Below, one piece after another: positions 35,209 through 44,194 of a DNA stretch of 64,000 nt (its first letter is position 1; every line of letters begins with the position of its first letter). This DNA is from WQXF01 sp031552825. Lineage in GTDB: Bacteria > Bacillota > Clostridia > Christensenellales > Aristaeellaceae. The notes beneath the pieces were generated by a model. It made no database searches. It was not told the origin of the DNA and was given only the letters and a program-made list of their open reading frames with translations. The DNA lies in NCBI GenBank assembly GCA_031552825.1, contig JAVBMD010000019.1, positions 62,001 through 126,000 of the forward strand, given 5' to 3'. The translations under genes and the position numbers were made by a program.

Positions 35209-36367
35209 GCTGCGCCGAGCAAGGCTCTTCCGGCGCGCGCAGCAGCGGCAGGCCGATGCCCAGCGCCGCCGCCGCGCAGATGCCCGCCATCGCCCAGAAG
35301 ATCGGCGCGATGCTGCCGAACAGGCGCGATAGGCCCCAGCCCAGCGGGCCGACCAGCCCGCGCCCGATCCCAAATGTAATGACCGCCGCCAGCATCTGGC
35401 CACTGGCCTTGAGCGCTGCGGGTACGGTTTGCTGGATGTGCTTGACCACGCAGAAGGTGGGTACGATCAAGCCAAATCCGCCCAGCACTTGCGAAACCAG
35501 CACCCAGTTGGGGTCACGCAGCATGCCGAGTAGCGCCCAGCGCAGCGCCATCATCGCGGCGGCGCATACCACCAGCTTGCGCACGCCGAAGCGCGCCAGC
35601 AACCGATCCCCCAGCAGCAGGAAGGGGATTTCCGACGCGGCGGCGATCAGCCCCGCCGCGCCGAACAGCACCTTGCTGCCGCCCAAATCGCCGGTGAAGT
35701 GCAGCGCAAAGAAAGAGAAGTAGAGGCCTTGGGTAAGCTGCATTGCCGCCACCAGCGCGAGCAGCGTCAGCAGCGTTTTCCGGTTCAGCAGCGGCTTCCA
35801 GCTGGTTTTTCGTTTTGCGTGTTGGTGCCCGGCGACGCGGGGGAGCAGCAGCGAAGCCGCCGCCGCGCAGAGGAACCAACCCGCGCAGAGCCAGACGAAG
35901 CGCGCGGGCGCATCGCCGACCAACACGCCCATCAACTGCGCGCCCACCGCGAAGGAGGCGGTACCCCATACGCGCAGCGGGCCGAAGTTTTTCCCTTGGC
36001 TTTCCAAGTGCTCCAATACGATGGTTTCGCCCATCGGCGTGGCCGAGGTGCTGAAACAACTCAGCAGCGCGACCGCGCCCAGCGCGGCCAGCAGCCCTTG
36101 CGCAGGCAGCAGCAACGGCACCGCGCAGGCCGCACCCAGCAGCAGGATCCGGTGTACGGTGTTCTTGTAGGCGCTACGGTCGCTAAGCATGCCCCACAGC
36201 GGCTGCAACACGATCGCCACCAACGGGCCGATGCCGATGAGCAGGCTGATCTGCCCCGGCGCGAAGCCCTTCTGCGAAAAAAACAACGGTGCGTAGTTGT
36301 GATACGCCGCGCCGGCGAGGTATTCCCAAAAAACATAGATCGCCATGCCCCAGTAGCTTCCGCGCAT
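35192..36367 (-). CDS. Major facilitator superfamily transporter (MFS_1-like)
   Basis: 391 residues with about 12 membrane segments. The start chosen is the ATG at 36367 (MRGSYWGMAIYVFWEYL), behind GGAGGA; in-frame starts upstream to 36445 would add a non-family, charged extension. PLWGMLSDRSAYKN is the loop 2-3 motif. It resembles LacY/NupG-like sugar or nucleoside permeases; the substrate is unknown. Divergent from nrdD. Confidence 0.85.
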   Translation of the reverse strand: MRGSYWGMAIYVFWEYLAGAAYHNYAPLFFSQKGFAPGQISLLIGIGPLVAIVLQPLWGMLSDRSAYKNTVHRILLLGAACAVPLLLPAQGLLAALGAVALLSCFSTSATPMGETIVLEHLESQGKNFGPLRVWGTASFAVGAQLMGVLVGDAPARFVWLCAGWFLCAAAASLLLPRVAGHQHAKRKTSWKPLLNRKTLLTLLALVAAMQLTQGLYFSFFALHFTGDLGGSKVLFGAAGLIAAASEIPFLLLGDRLLARFGVRKLVVCAAAMMALRWALLGMLRDPNWVLVSQVLGGFGLIVPTFCVVKHIQQTVPAALKASGQMLAAVITFGIGRGLVGPLGWGLSRLFGSIAPIFWAMAGICAAAALGIGLPLLRAPEEPCSAQQKAGR

Positions 36368-36423
36368 CGAAAATAAATCCTCCGCCGACTTTTTTACAGT
36401 ATGCCTCAAGGCCGCGCGGCGTA

Positions 36424-36485
36424 TTGACATTTCCGTGAAAAGCAACTAAAATAACAGTAGTGATAAATGTTACTAATATTTATCA
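36424..36485 (+). promoter_or_regulatory. Upstream nrdD promoter and inverted repeat
   Basis: TTGACA (36424-36429), 17-nt spacer, TAAAAT (36447-36452). Just downstream TGATAAAT (36461-36468) and ATTTATCA (36478-36485) form a perfect 8-bp inverted repeat with a 9-nt gap, which could bind a repressor covering this start. The site does not match Rex or FNR consensus. Confidence 0.6.
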
Positions 36486-36531
36486 AAAAGTAGTCGTTTC
36501 TGCAAAACTTGAAAAAACGCAATATGTGGGA

Positions 36532-36615
36532 TTGACATATGGGTGATACCACAATATAATGTTGTTGCTCGCCGATTCTCCGGCCAGATTTTGTGGCCGG
36601 TACAATATAGCTAGA
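36532..36615 (+). promoter_or_regulatory. Main nrdD promoter with NrdR-like boxes
   Basis: TTGACA (36532-36537), 17-nt spacer, perfect TATAAT (36555-36560). CCACAATATAATGTTG (36549-36564) overlaps the -10 and resembles an NrdR box; a weaker ACAATATAG copy lies at 36602, about 51 bp on. CCGGCCA/TGGCCGG (36580-36600) forms a 7-bp hairpin in the 5' leader. NrdR control is inferred; the box spacing is not the usual ~31 bp. Confidence 0.72.
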
Positions 36616-36667
36616 ATTTGGTTGCGTGGCGGCGATTGCGCCAGCGTACGTACAAGAGGAGGAACCC

Positions 36668-39082
36668 ATGATTACTACCATTGACAAGCCGGACGGAAGC
36701 GGCATGCTGACGGCCGCGGAAAATGCGCCTGCGATCCTTCATATCAAGAAGCGCGATGGGCGCGAGGTTCCCTTTGACATGCAAAAAATTGAGGAAGCGA
36801 TTCTCAAGGCATTTGCTGCATCCGGCGCCGCAAAGTCGCCGGAGGTTGCGCATCAGTTGGCGGAGCAGGTGATCCGTGAGCTGCAGGAGCGCGATGCGCA
36901 GGCCACCCCCACCGTCGAAGAGGTGCAGGACATGGTGGAGCGCGCGCTGATCGAGCAGGGCTTTGTGCGCACCGCCAAGGCGTATATTCTCTACCGCGCC
37001 GAGCGCAGCCGCGTGCGCGAGATGAATACTCGCCTCATGAAAATCTTTGAGGACATCACCTTCAAAGACGCCTCCGATAGCGACATCAAGCGCGAAAATG
37101 CCAACATCGACGGCGACACCGCCATGGGCACCATGCTCAAGTATGGCAGCGAATCCGCCAAGCAGTTCTACGATATGTATGTGCTCAATCCCGCCCATGC
37201 CGCCGCGCACCGGGATGGAGAGATTCATATCCACGACTTGGACTTTTTGACGCTGACCACCACCTGCACGCAAATCGACCTCATCAAACTTTTCAACGGC
37301 GGTTTTTGCACCGGCCATGGCGTGCTGCGCGAGCCCAACGACATCTACAGCTATTCCGCGCTGGCCTGCATCGGCATTCAGTCCAACCAAAACGATCAGC
37401 ACGGCGGCCAGAGCATCTGCAACTTTGATTACGGCATGGCGCCCGGCGTACACAAGACCTACATCAAGAGCTATCGCAGCTACCTAGCGACGGCGATGGA
37501 TCTGCTGGCCGGGGTGCAGGACGCCGAGGCCAAGGCCAAGGAGATTGTGTTCACCATCTCCGAGCAGGAGGATCTGCGTCCCACGCTGGAGAACCACGAG
37601 GCCTATGACGCGGCGGAGCTTACGCACCTGCTCAAGCTGACCGACGAGGTAACGGCGCATCGCATTCAGGATTTCGCGCAGCAGCGCGCCAACAAGGATA
37701 CCGACAAGCGCACCTTCCAAGCCATGGAGGCTTTCATCCACAACCTGAACACCATGCACAGCCGTGCCGGAGCGCAGACGCCGTTCTCCTCCATCAATTA
37801 CGGCATGGACACCTCGCCCGAGGGACGCATGGTGATTAAAAACCTGTTGCTGGCCACCGAGCGCGGTCTGGGTCACGGCGAAACGCCGATCTTCCCGATC
37901 CAGATCTTCCGCGTCAAGGAGGGGGTCAGCTACAACCCCGGCGATCCCAACTACGATCTGTACCGCTTGGCCATCCGCACTTCGGCCAAGCGCCTGTTCC
38001 CCAACTTCTCCTTCGTGGACGCGCCGTTTAACCTCAAGTACTACAAGCCCGGCCACCCGGATACCGAGATCGCCTACATGGGCTGCCGCACCCGCGTCAT
38101 CGCCAATGTGTACGATCCCACCAACGAAATCTGCAACGGCCGCGGCAACCTCTCCTTCACCTCCATCAACCTGCCGCGCATTGCCATCCGCGCCAACAAG
38201 GACGTGCAGGCCTTCTTCGAGGAGCTGGATCGCAAGATGGATCTGGTGATCGAGCAGTTGGACGAGCGCTTCGAGATTCAGGCGCGCAAGCATGTGTACA
38301 ACTATCCCTTCCTGATGGGTGAAGGCGTGTGGCTGGGCAGCGAAAAGCTGCGCCCCGATGAAGAGGTGCGCGAGGTGCTCAAGCAGGGCACCATGTCGGT
38401 CGGCTTTATCGGCCTAGCCGAGACGCTGGTCAGCCTGCTGGGCGCGCATCACGGCGAGAGCGAAGCGGCGCAGAACTTGGGGCTGGAGATCATCGGCCAC
38501 ATGCGCCGCCGTCTGGACGATCTCAGCGCTGCACGCCGCCTTAACTATACGCTGATCGCCACCCCGGCGGAGGGGCTTTCCGGCCGGTTCGTGCGGCTGG
38601 ATCGCAAGCGCTTCGGCGTGATCCCCGGCATCACCGATCGCGATTATTACACCAACAGCTTCCATATCCCGGTGTATCATCCGATTTCCGCCTTCGATAA
38701 GATCAAGCTGGAGGCGCCCTATCATGCGCTGACCAACGCCGGACATATCACCTACATCGAGATGGACGGCGATCCGATGCAGAACCTAGACGCCTTCGAG
38801 GCGGTGGTGCGCGCCATGCACGACGCGGGCATCGGCTACGGCTCCATCAACCATCCGGTGGATCGCGACCAGATCTGCGGCTACACCGGCATCATCGGCG
38901 ATACCTGCCCGCAGTGCGGCCGCCACGAGCATGAGGAGGATCGCTTCCAGCGCATCCGCCGCATCACCGGCTACCTTGTGGGTACGCTGGAGCGCTTTAA
39001 CAACGGCAAGCGCGCCGAAGAGCGCGACCGCGTCAAACACGCCATCGGCAACCACTCCGCCTCTTGCACCAAGGACGCGTAA
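36668..39082 (+). CDS. nrdD: Anaerobic (class III) ribonucleoside-triphosphate reductase, large subunit
   Basis: 804 residues from an ATG behind GAGGAGG. An ATP-cone (about 20-115) precedes the glycyl-radical catalytic domain. C-terminal Cys pairs (ICGY, CPQCG) hold zinc and RITGYL carries the radical glycine. It reduces ribonucleotides to deoxynucleotides without oxygen, which implies an anaerobic lifestyle. NrdG, encoded 2 nt downstream, activates it. Confidence 0.97.
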   Translation: MITTIDKPDGSGMLTAAENAPAILHIKKRDGREVPFDMQKIEEAILKAFAASGAAKSPEVAHQLAEQVIRELQERDAQATPTVEEVQDMVERALIEQGFVRTAKAYILYRAERSRVREMNTRLMKIFEDITFKDASDSDIKRENANIDGDTAMGTMLKYGSESAKQFYDMYVLNPAHAAAHRDGEIHIHDLDFLTLTTTCTQIDLIKLFNGGFCTGHGVLREPNDIYSYSALACIGIQSNQNDQHGGQSICNFDYGMAPGVHKTYIKSYRSYLATAMDLLAGVQDAEAKAKEIVFTISEQEDLRPTLENHEAYDAAELTHLLKLTDEVTAHRIQDFAQQRANKDTDKRTFQAMEAFIHNLNTMHSRAGAQTPFSSINYGMDTSPEGRMVIKNLLLATERGLGHGETPIFPIQIFRVKEGVSYNPGDPNYDLYRLAIRTSAKRLFPNFSFVDAPFNLKYYKPGHPDTEIAYMGCRTRVIANVYDPTNEICNGRGNLSFTSINLPRIAIRANKDVQAFFEELDRKMDLVIEQLDERFEIQARKHVYNYPFLMGEGVWLGSEKLRPDEEVREVLKQGTMSVGFIGLAETLVSLLGAHHGESEAAQNLGLEIIGHMRRRLDDLSAARRLNYTLIATPAEGLSGRFVRLDRKRFGVIPGITDRDYYTNSFHIPVYHPISAFDKIKLEAPYHALTNAGHITYIEMDGDPMQNLDAFEAVVRAMHDAGIGYGSINHPVDRDQICGYTGIIGDTCPQCGRHEHEEDRFQRIRRITGYLVGTLERFNNGKRAEERDRVKHAIGNHSASCTKDA

Positions 39083-39084
39083 GC

Positions 39085-39600
39085 ATGGACATACGCATTT
39101 TCGGCATTACCGACGATTCCATCGTGGACGGCCCCGGCATGCGCCTAGCGGTATTCGTGCAGGGTTGCTCGCACCGCTGCGAGGGCTGCCACAATCCGGC
39201 GTCGCACGATCCGGCGGGCGGCACGCTGATGCGCACCGAAGAGATTCTGGCGCGGTTGGCGGCCAACCCGTTGGAGGGCGGCATCACGCTGAGCGGCGGC
39301 GAGCCTATGGAGCAGCCCGAAGCGTGCCTAGAACTGGCGCAGGGGGCGCGTGCGCTGGGCAAGAACGTATGGATCTACACCGGCTACACATGGGAGGCGC
39401 TGATGCAGGCGCGAGATCCGGCGCGCCTTGCCTTGCTAAAGGCCGCCGATGTGCTGGTGGACGGGCCGTTCCTGCTGGCGGAGCGCACGCTGGAGCTGCG
39501 CTTCCGGGGCAGCAAGAACCAGCGGCTGATCGACGTGCGGGCGAGCTTGGAGAGCGGGGAGACCGTGCTGTACGCGCAGCCGGTGTGGGTAGAAGTTTAG
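39085..39600 (+). CDS. nrdG: Anaerobic ribonucleotide reductase activating protein
   Basis: 171 residues. Radical-SAM protein with the CSHRCEGC cluster motif (CxxxCxxC) near residue 30 and GGEPM near 75. It uses S-adenosylmethionine and a [4Fe-4S] cluster to make the glycyl radical on NrdD. The start codon sits 2 nt after the nrdD stop, so the genes are coupled. Confidence 0.97.
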   Translation: MDIRIFGITDDSIVDGPGMRLAVFVQGCSHRCEGCHNPASHDPAGGTLMRTEEILARLAANPLEGGITLSGGEPMEQPEACLELAQGARALGKNVWIYTGYTWEALMQARDPARLALLKAADVLVDGPFLLAERTLELRFRGSKNQRLIDVRASLESGETVLYAQPVWVEV

Positions 39601-39610
39601 CGAATCAACA

Positions 39611-39650
39611 AAAAGGGCGCTGGAGGTGCGATGCTCCAACGCCCTTTTTT
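39611..39650. terminator. Bidirectional terminator after nrdG
   Basis: AAAAGGGCG-C-TGGAG pairs with CTCCA-A-CGCCCTTTT with one mismatch and an eight-base loop; T-runs flank both sides. It serves nrdDG and the convergent membrane-protein operon. Confidence 0.92.
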
Positions 39651-39667
39651 GTTATCGGTAAACCGCG

Positions 39668-40105
39668 CTATACGCGCTTGCTTGCTACGCGCATGGCGAT
39701 GAAAAACACGCTGATATGCAGGTACATCGCGCCGATGCACATGAAAGCCGGGATGCGGTAGTCGAGCCAGAGCAACAGGAACGCAAGAACAGCGAACAGC
39801 AGCGTAGCGGCAACGGTGGCGACGGAAGAGCCGATGCCCCGGATGTACACACTGCGCTCGTCGTTTTTCTCGATGCGCTCCAGTTTGAGCTTTTCGGGCG
39901 AAACCAGCCGCAGCCGAATCAGCCAAATCACGCCCAGCAGAGCCAACGCGGTGCCCGCACCGGACAGCATGCCCGCCAACGTGCTCAGGCTGTGCGCGTC
40001 CCCCGGCAAGCCCATGTTCCACACGTAGCCAAATACCATTGAGATCAGGCCGATCGCCGCAAGCGTCCGGCAGAAGGATTTATTTTGCGTGAGGGTGCAT
40101 TTCAT
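39668..40105 (-). CDS. Four-helix membrane protein paired with an Xre regulator
   Basis: 145 residues with four hydrophobic helices (about 15-35, 42-65, 92-112, 115-137) and a charged central loop (LKLERIEKNDERSVYIRG). The loop EKNDERxxxIR is reminiscent of DUF2178-type proteins that commonly follow a small HTH gene. It overlaps that gene by ATGA. Function unknown. Confidence 0.75.
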   Translation of the reverse strand: MKCTLTQNKSFCRTLAAIGLISMVFGYVWNMGLPGDAHSLSTLAGMLSGAGTALALLGVIWLIRLRLVSPEKLKLERIEKNDERSVYIRGIGSSVATVAATLLFAVLAFLLLWLDYRIPAFMCIGAMYLHISVFFIAMRVASKRV

Positions 40106-40305
40106 GGTTGTTCCTCCTCGTAGATAAAGATCTCCTCGATGGGCATGTCAAAGAATCTGGCGATGCGAAACGCAAGCAGGATCGAGGGGTTGTATCGCCC
40201 GTTTTCCAGTGAGCTGATGGTCTGGCGCGACACCTCCAGCGCCAGCGCCAGTTCCTCCTGCCGCACGTCGCGCGCCTTGCGGATTTCCTCAAGCCGATTT
40301 TTCAA
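40102..40305 (-). CDS. Small Xre/PBSX-type HTH transcriptional regulator
   Basis: 67 residues from a TTG start behind GGAGGGAGAGG; an upstream ATG at 40371 would add 22 residues encoded by the promoter region and is rejected. The HTH is textbook: RQEELALALEVSRQTISSLENGRYNPS. Such regulators usually control their own operon with the adjacent membrane protein. Confidence 0.9.
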   Translation of the reverse strand: MKNRLEEIRKARDVRQEELALALEVSRQTISSLENGRYNPSILLAFRIARFFDMPIEEIFIYEEEQP

Positions 40306-40342
40306 GCCTCTCCCTCCGAATAGAAAATGGAGCAAAAAAGGA

Positions 40343-40402
40343 AAGCATGCTTTACATCGATAGTATCGCACAGATGCGATAAGATGTCAAGCGTGCTTTA
40401 CA
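40343..40402 (-). promoter_or_regulatory. Promoter and candidate operators of the Xre operon
   Basis: Reading on the minus strand, TGTAAAGCACGCTT and TGTAAAGCATGCTT are direct repeats 46 bp apart (plus-strand 40402-40389 and 40356-40343). A perfect inverted repeat TATCGCA-N4-TGCGATA lies between (40364-40381). TTGACA overlaps the upstream copy; GATACT 17 nt on is a possible -10. This spacing suits autorepression. Confidence 0.6.
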
Positions 40403-40407
40403 AAAAA

Positions 40408-41370
40408 CTATTGCCCCATGTGCTCGTTGTATTCTTCTAGGCACCAATCGTTCTCCACCATGGTGGTGGCCGCCTCTACGCCCACGTAGCGGAAGTGCCA
40501 CGCCTCGGCCAGATAGCCGGTGATCTCCTCCTTGTGCTTCTGGTAGCGAAGGATGTAGCCGTATTCGTGGCAGTGCGCCGCCAACCACTTGGCTTGCGGC
40601 GTGCCGGCGAAGGTGGTGCCGGGGGTAGTGACGTCGAAGGCCAGCCCGGTGTGGTGTTCGCTGGCGCCGGGCGGGGCAACGGTCTTGAGCGCGGCCTGCT
40701 GCGCCTTTTCGCGCGAGAGGTTGTTGTCGCGGATCAGCGCGGCCACCTTATCGTCCATTAGCTTTTGCTGGTATGAATAGCTGCGATACCCGGCGGAAAC
40801 CTGCCAGTCGCTGACACCATCTGCGATGCCGCCGCGGAACATCTCGATTAACGCGTTCACCGCCGTCGGGTCGCCCTGAATGTCCTTGCCCTTGATCTTG
40901 GCGACGTCGGTGGGGCAGACATCGGCCAAATTCACCAGATGCGTGGGTTTATAATCGGTGTTCACCCGATGCTCGCGGTTGACCAGTATGGGCAGCTCAT
41001 CCGGATCCTGCGCCGGGACAGGAGCGGGTACGGCGGTCGGCGGGGCAGTGGGCGCCCGGGTGGGCGCCGGAGTCGGAACCTGGGTCGGTGCAAGCGTGGG
41101 TGGCGGAGGCGGCGGCGGTTGCGTGGCGGTGGCCGGTATCGGCGTGGGTTGCACCGCTGCCGAGCGCACGTTGGCGTTCAGCGTGGGCAGGCCATAGACC
41201 AGCACCATGCAGGTGAATACCACGGCCAACAAAGCGGCCAAAGCCCATGCCAAGCGAACCAACGGGTTGCGCCCGCGCCTGCGCGGCTGTTGCCGGTATG
41301 CGGGCGGGGCTTGCCGCGGAGGGCCGTTTCGCGGAGGCTCATAATTGCTTCTGCGGGGGCGACGATCCAT
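40408..41370 (-). CDS. Membrane-anchored D,D-carboxypeptidase (M15, VanY family)
   Basis: 320 residues from an ATG behind AAAGGAG. A basic cytoplasmic start is followed by one membrane helix (about 37-58), a Pro/Thr-rich linker (about 70-125) and a VanY domain. SEHHTGLAFDVTTPG and EAWHFRYVG carry the zinc and catalytic residues. It trims the terminal D-Ala of peptidoglycan stem peptides. The gene is followed by no clear terminator. Confidence 0.9.
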   Translation of the reverse strand: MDRRPRRSNYEPPRNGPPRQAPPAYRQQPRRRGRNPLVRLAWALAALLAVVFTCMVLVYGLPTLNANVRSAAVQPTPIPATATQPPPPPPPTLAPTQVPTPAPTRAPTAPPTAVPAPVPAQDPDELPILVNREHRVNTDYKPTHLVNLADVCPTDVAKIKGKDIQGDPTAVNALIEMFRGGIADGVSDWQVSAGYRSYSYQQKLMDDKVAALIRDNNLSREKAQQAALKTVAPPGASEHHTGLAFDVTTPGTTFAGTPQAKWLAAHCHEYGYILRYQKHKEEITGYLAEAWHFRYVGVEAATTMVENDWCLEEYNEHMGQ

Positions 41371-41395
41371 GCTGGCTCCTTTCGGCTGTAGGCGC

Positions 41396-42442
41396 TCAAT
41401 TGCCGGGTACGGGGAAATTGGCGGCAACAGAGCGCAGCGTCTCGTTGGCTTTCAGCACCTGATCCTGCGCATGCACAAGGAAGGTGTCCTTGGCCATTTC
41501 CGCTACAACGCGGTCGTTGAGCACCGGGCTATAGTGCGAATAATCGGTGTACAGATCCAAGTTTTCGATCCATTCCAAGTTTGCGGTGAAGTCAAACAGC
41601 CGCGCGTTGGCATAGGGCAGCAGCAGTTCTGTGAGCAGTTCCTTGGTGCGCAGCACCGCTTCAAGGTGCCCTTCCTGCTGCATTTTGTACCATTGCAGAG
41701 AGCTGTAGGGCGGAAAGAAGAAGGTGAAGCGCGTATTCGGATAATTTTTCAGATAGGGCTGCACATAGCGCGCAAAGTTGGCGCGCACGTTGTCCGCGAA
41801 GGCGTCGGCGGGCAGCATGGGTACGGCGGGCAGCGTGAAATCATAGCTTTCCAGCGTATACGCCGCGCTGAAGGTGGAGTTTGCGCCCCAACCCGCGTAC
41901 ATCTCGTCGCGCGTGGGTGCGGGCGCGGTGCGGCGGGCATTGCGCCAGATCAGCGAAGGGATGCGATGAAACAGCATGTCGCCGTTGAGCAGGTACTTGA
42001 TATCGCTGAACGGGTTGCCGTCGTACAGGTAGTGCGGCATCATGAAGTTGGAGAAGCTCGGCTTGCGAACGAAGGAGTACATGTCCATGCCGTAGAACAC
42101 CTCGCGTACCTCGTGCGAGGAGAGGGCGAGGTTGAGCACTTCGGAATGGTTGGAGGCCATGCCGCCCTCGAAGGGCAACTTGATGCTGTGCGTGCCGAAG
42201 GTGGCGTCCACCAGCGAGGGCTTGGTGTTCTCCACCATCGAGGTGCCGATGATGACGGCGTCATAATCGTAATGCAGCGCGAGACCGGCATTGTTGTAAC
42301 CTTCCTCGCCGTTATAGTAATCGGGTGTAAACCAAGTGGCGGCGCGGTACTTCTGGTAAGGGTCCGCCACAAAAACCACCGCCGCGCAGCAGGCCAGAAT
42401 CGCCAATAGGCTGGCCAGCACGGTACGTGTCCAACGTTGCAT
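41396..42442 (-). CDS. AlgX/DHHW-like exported protein, MBOAT partner
   Basis: 348 residues with an N-terminal membrane anchor (about 7-27). The motif VIIGTSMVENTKPS near residue 63 resembles the SGNH/DHHW serine block, and TDYSHYSPVLND near residue 300 the His-containing block, of O-acetylation partner proteins. It lies 14 nt after the MBOAT gene, so it likely receives acyl groups from it for an exported polymer. Catalytic residues are inferred, not proven. Confidence 0.72.
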   Translation of the reverse strand: MQRWTRTVLASLLAILACCAAVVFVADPYQKYRAATWFTPDYYNGEEGYNNAGLALHYDYDAVIIGTSMVENTKPSLVDATFGTHSIKLPFEGGMASNHSEVLNLALSSHEVREVFYGMDMYSFVRKPSFSNFMMPHYLYDGNPFSDIKYLLNGDMLFHRIPSLIWRNARRTAPAPTRDEMYAGWGANSTFSAAYTLESYDFTLPAVPMLPADAFADNVRANFARYVQPYLKNYPNTRFTFFFPPYSSLQWYKMQQEGHLEAVLRTKELLTELLLPYANARLFDFTANLEWIENLDLYTDYSHYSPVLNDRVVAEMAKDTFLVHAQDQVLKANETLRSVAANFPVPGN

Positions 42443-42456
42443 AGGGCCTCCTTGCG

Positions 42457-43926
42457 CTAAAAGTTATAGTAGAGGAATACGCTGACACCGGAGAGCGAGA
42501 GGATGGAGATCGTCAGCAGGGCGACGGTGGCGAATCCGTTTTTGAAGGTGGGCGAAAAACCGTCGTTCAGCGCGTAGGTATTGGGTTGGGTGGTGACGAG
42601 CAGCAGCGCGCCGAGGAACCATACCGGGGTTATCCACGGGGCGATGGCGCCCAGCAGGCCAAACGGCGTGCTGAACGCGTCGGTGATTGCGCTGGAGACC
42701 GGCCCGAAACGCAGCGAGAACAGGCTGGAAAGGATGCGCGTCGCCGTGTGGAAGCTGGTGGCGGTGTCGATGGTACCGGCGGCGTTGGTGGCCGTTCCCG
42801 CGCGGAAGAAGACCCATGCCAGCGAAACGAATGCGAAGGTCAGCGCCCATCGCAGCGCGGCGGGCAGCCCGTCGTAGCGCTTGCGGCAGAGGCGGTAGAG
42901 CGCCGAGGCGGCGCCGTGCATCAGCCCCCAGAGCAGAAAGACCCAGCCCGCGCCGTGCCATAGCCCGCTCACGAGAAACACGACGAGCAGATTGCAGCAG
43001 GTGCGCACAAGCCCCTTGCGGCTGCCCCCCAGCGGGAAGTAAATATAAGTGGTAAAGAAGCGGCTCAGCGTGATGTGCCAGCGCTGCCAAAACTCCTGTA
43101 TGTCGAGCGATTTATAGGGCGAGTTGAAGTTGATGGGGATATTGATGTTGAACATGCGCCCCAGCCCGAGCGCCATGTCGCAATAGCCGGAAAAATCGAA
43201 GTAGAGCTGGAAGGTAAAGGCCAACACGACCAGCAGCGCTTCGAGGCTGTTGAGGGAGGCGCTCGGCGTGTAGCCGTACTCCACCACCTTGGCGAAGGTA
43301 TCGGCGATCAGCACCTTTTTCGCCAAGCCAATGGCCAGTGCATAGAGACCCGGTGCGAAATTGTCGATGCGGAAATGCCGGTTTTCCGGGTTTTCGAACT
43401 GCGGCACGATCTCGCTGTGCAGCACGATCGGCCCGGCGATCAGCTGCGGAAAGAAGGTGACAAACAGCGCGTAGTCTACCAGCTTATAACGGGGGACGGT
43501 GCGCCTGTAGCTGTCGATAACATAGGAAAGCTGCTGGAAGGTAAAGAAGCTGATGCCCAGCGGCAGCAGCAGGTGATGCAGCGTAAAGCTGCTGCCAAAG
43601 GCGGCGTTGATGTTCGCGGCGAAAAAATCATAGTACTTGTAATAGACCAGCACACCCAAGTTGCCCGCTAGGCCGACGGCGAAGCAAAGCCCGCGCAGCC
43701 ATGTCCGCCGCGTGGTCAGCATGCATTGGCTCAGCGCGTAATTGCCCAAAATGCTCAGCACGATAATCGGCAGATAGCGCACGTTGAAGTAGGCGTAGTA
43801 TACGATGGAGAGCAGCACCAGCCAAGCCTTGCCCAGCATAAAATGCCCCCAGCGATTGAGCGAAAAATAGACGATCAGCGTGATTGGCAAAAAGGCGAAA
43901 AGAAACAGGAAAGAATTGAATAGCAT
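42457..43926 (-). CDS. MBOAT family O-acyltransferase (AlgI/DltB-like)
   Basis: 489 residues, about ten membrane helices. The start is the ATG at 43926 (MLFNSFLFLFAFLPITLIVYF), behind AAGGAG. Motifs: FPQLIAGPIVLHSEIVPQ, the MBOAT catalytic region QEFWQRWHITLSRFF, and FLVSGLWHGAGW with the invariant His. It passes acetyl or other acyl groups across the membrane to an exported acceptor via its AlgX-like partner. Confidence 0.93.
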   Translation of the reverse strand: MLFNSFLFLFAFLPITLIVYFSLNRWGHFMLGKAWLVLLSIVYYAYFNVRYLPIIVLSILGNYALSQCMLTTRRTWLRGLCFAVGLAGNLGVLVYYKYYDFFAANINAAFGSSFTLHHLLLPLGISFFTFQQLSYVIDSYRRTVPRYKLVDYALFVTFFPQLIAGPIVLHSEIVPQFENPENRHFRIDNFAPGLYALAIGLAKKVLIADTFAKVVEYGYTPSASLNSLEALLVVLAFTFQLYFDFSGYCDMALGLGRMFNINIPINFNSPYKSLDIQEFWQRWHITLSRFFTTYIYFPLGGSRKGLVRTCCNLLVVFLVSGLWHGAGWVFLLWGLMHGAASALYRLCRKRYDGLPAALRWALTFAFVSLAWVFFRAGTATNAAGTIDTATSFHTATRILSSLFSLRFGPVSSAITDAFSTPFGLLGAIAPWITPVWFLGALLLVTTQPNTYALNDGFSPTFKNGFATVALLTISILSLSGVSVFLYYNF

Positions 43927-44058
43927 CTCGCGAGCTCCTTCTATGTACACCGCGCGTAATAAACCGATCACCATTATACACGAATTGGCGGGAAGCGTAA
44001 AGGCTGCCCTCGCGGACAAACAGACCCCGCCGACGACGCCTGCAAACGTAGGAAATAC

Positions 44059-44087
44059 TTGTAATCCTTTCCTTTTTCCGTTATACT
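44059..44087 (+). promoter_or_regulatory. Promoter of the XpaC/TelA cluster
   Basis: TTGTAA (44059-44064), 17-nt spacer, TATACT (44082-44087), about 105 nt before the first ORF. The rest of the 268-nt gap shows only a GC-rich stretch near 44135-44165 and no other feature I can support. Confidence 0.7.
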
Positions 44088-44194
44088 TCAAACATCTTCA
44101 TGCTGTTTTGCTTCCTTTGGATTTGGCGATTTGCGGGGGCCAACGGAGCCCACGACCGGCGCATAGCGATAAAAGGCAAAAAGAGGGCGTTCAA

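Noticed and set aside
36602..36615. Second full NrdR box
   Set aside because: Only the ACAATATA half matches and the distance from the first box is about 51 bp, so I treat it as weak.
40306..40371. Longer Xre protein starting at 40371
   Set aside because: The additional 22 residues would be coded by the promoter/operator region, and the TTG at 40305 has the ribosome site.
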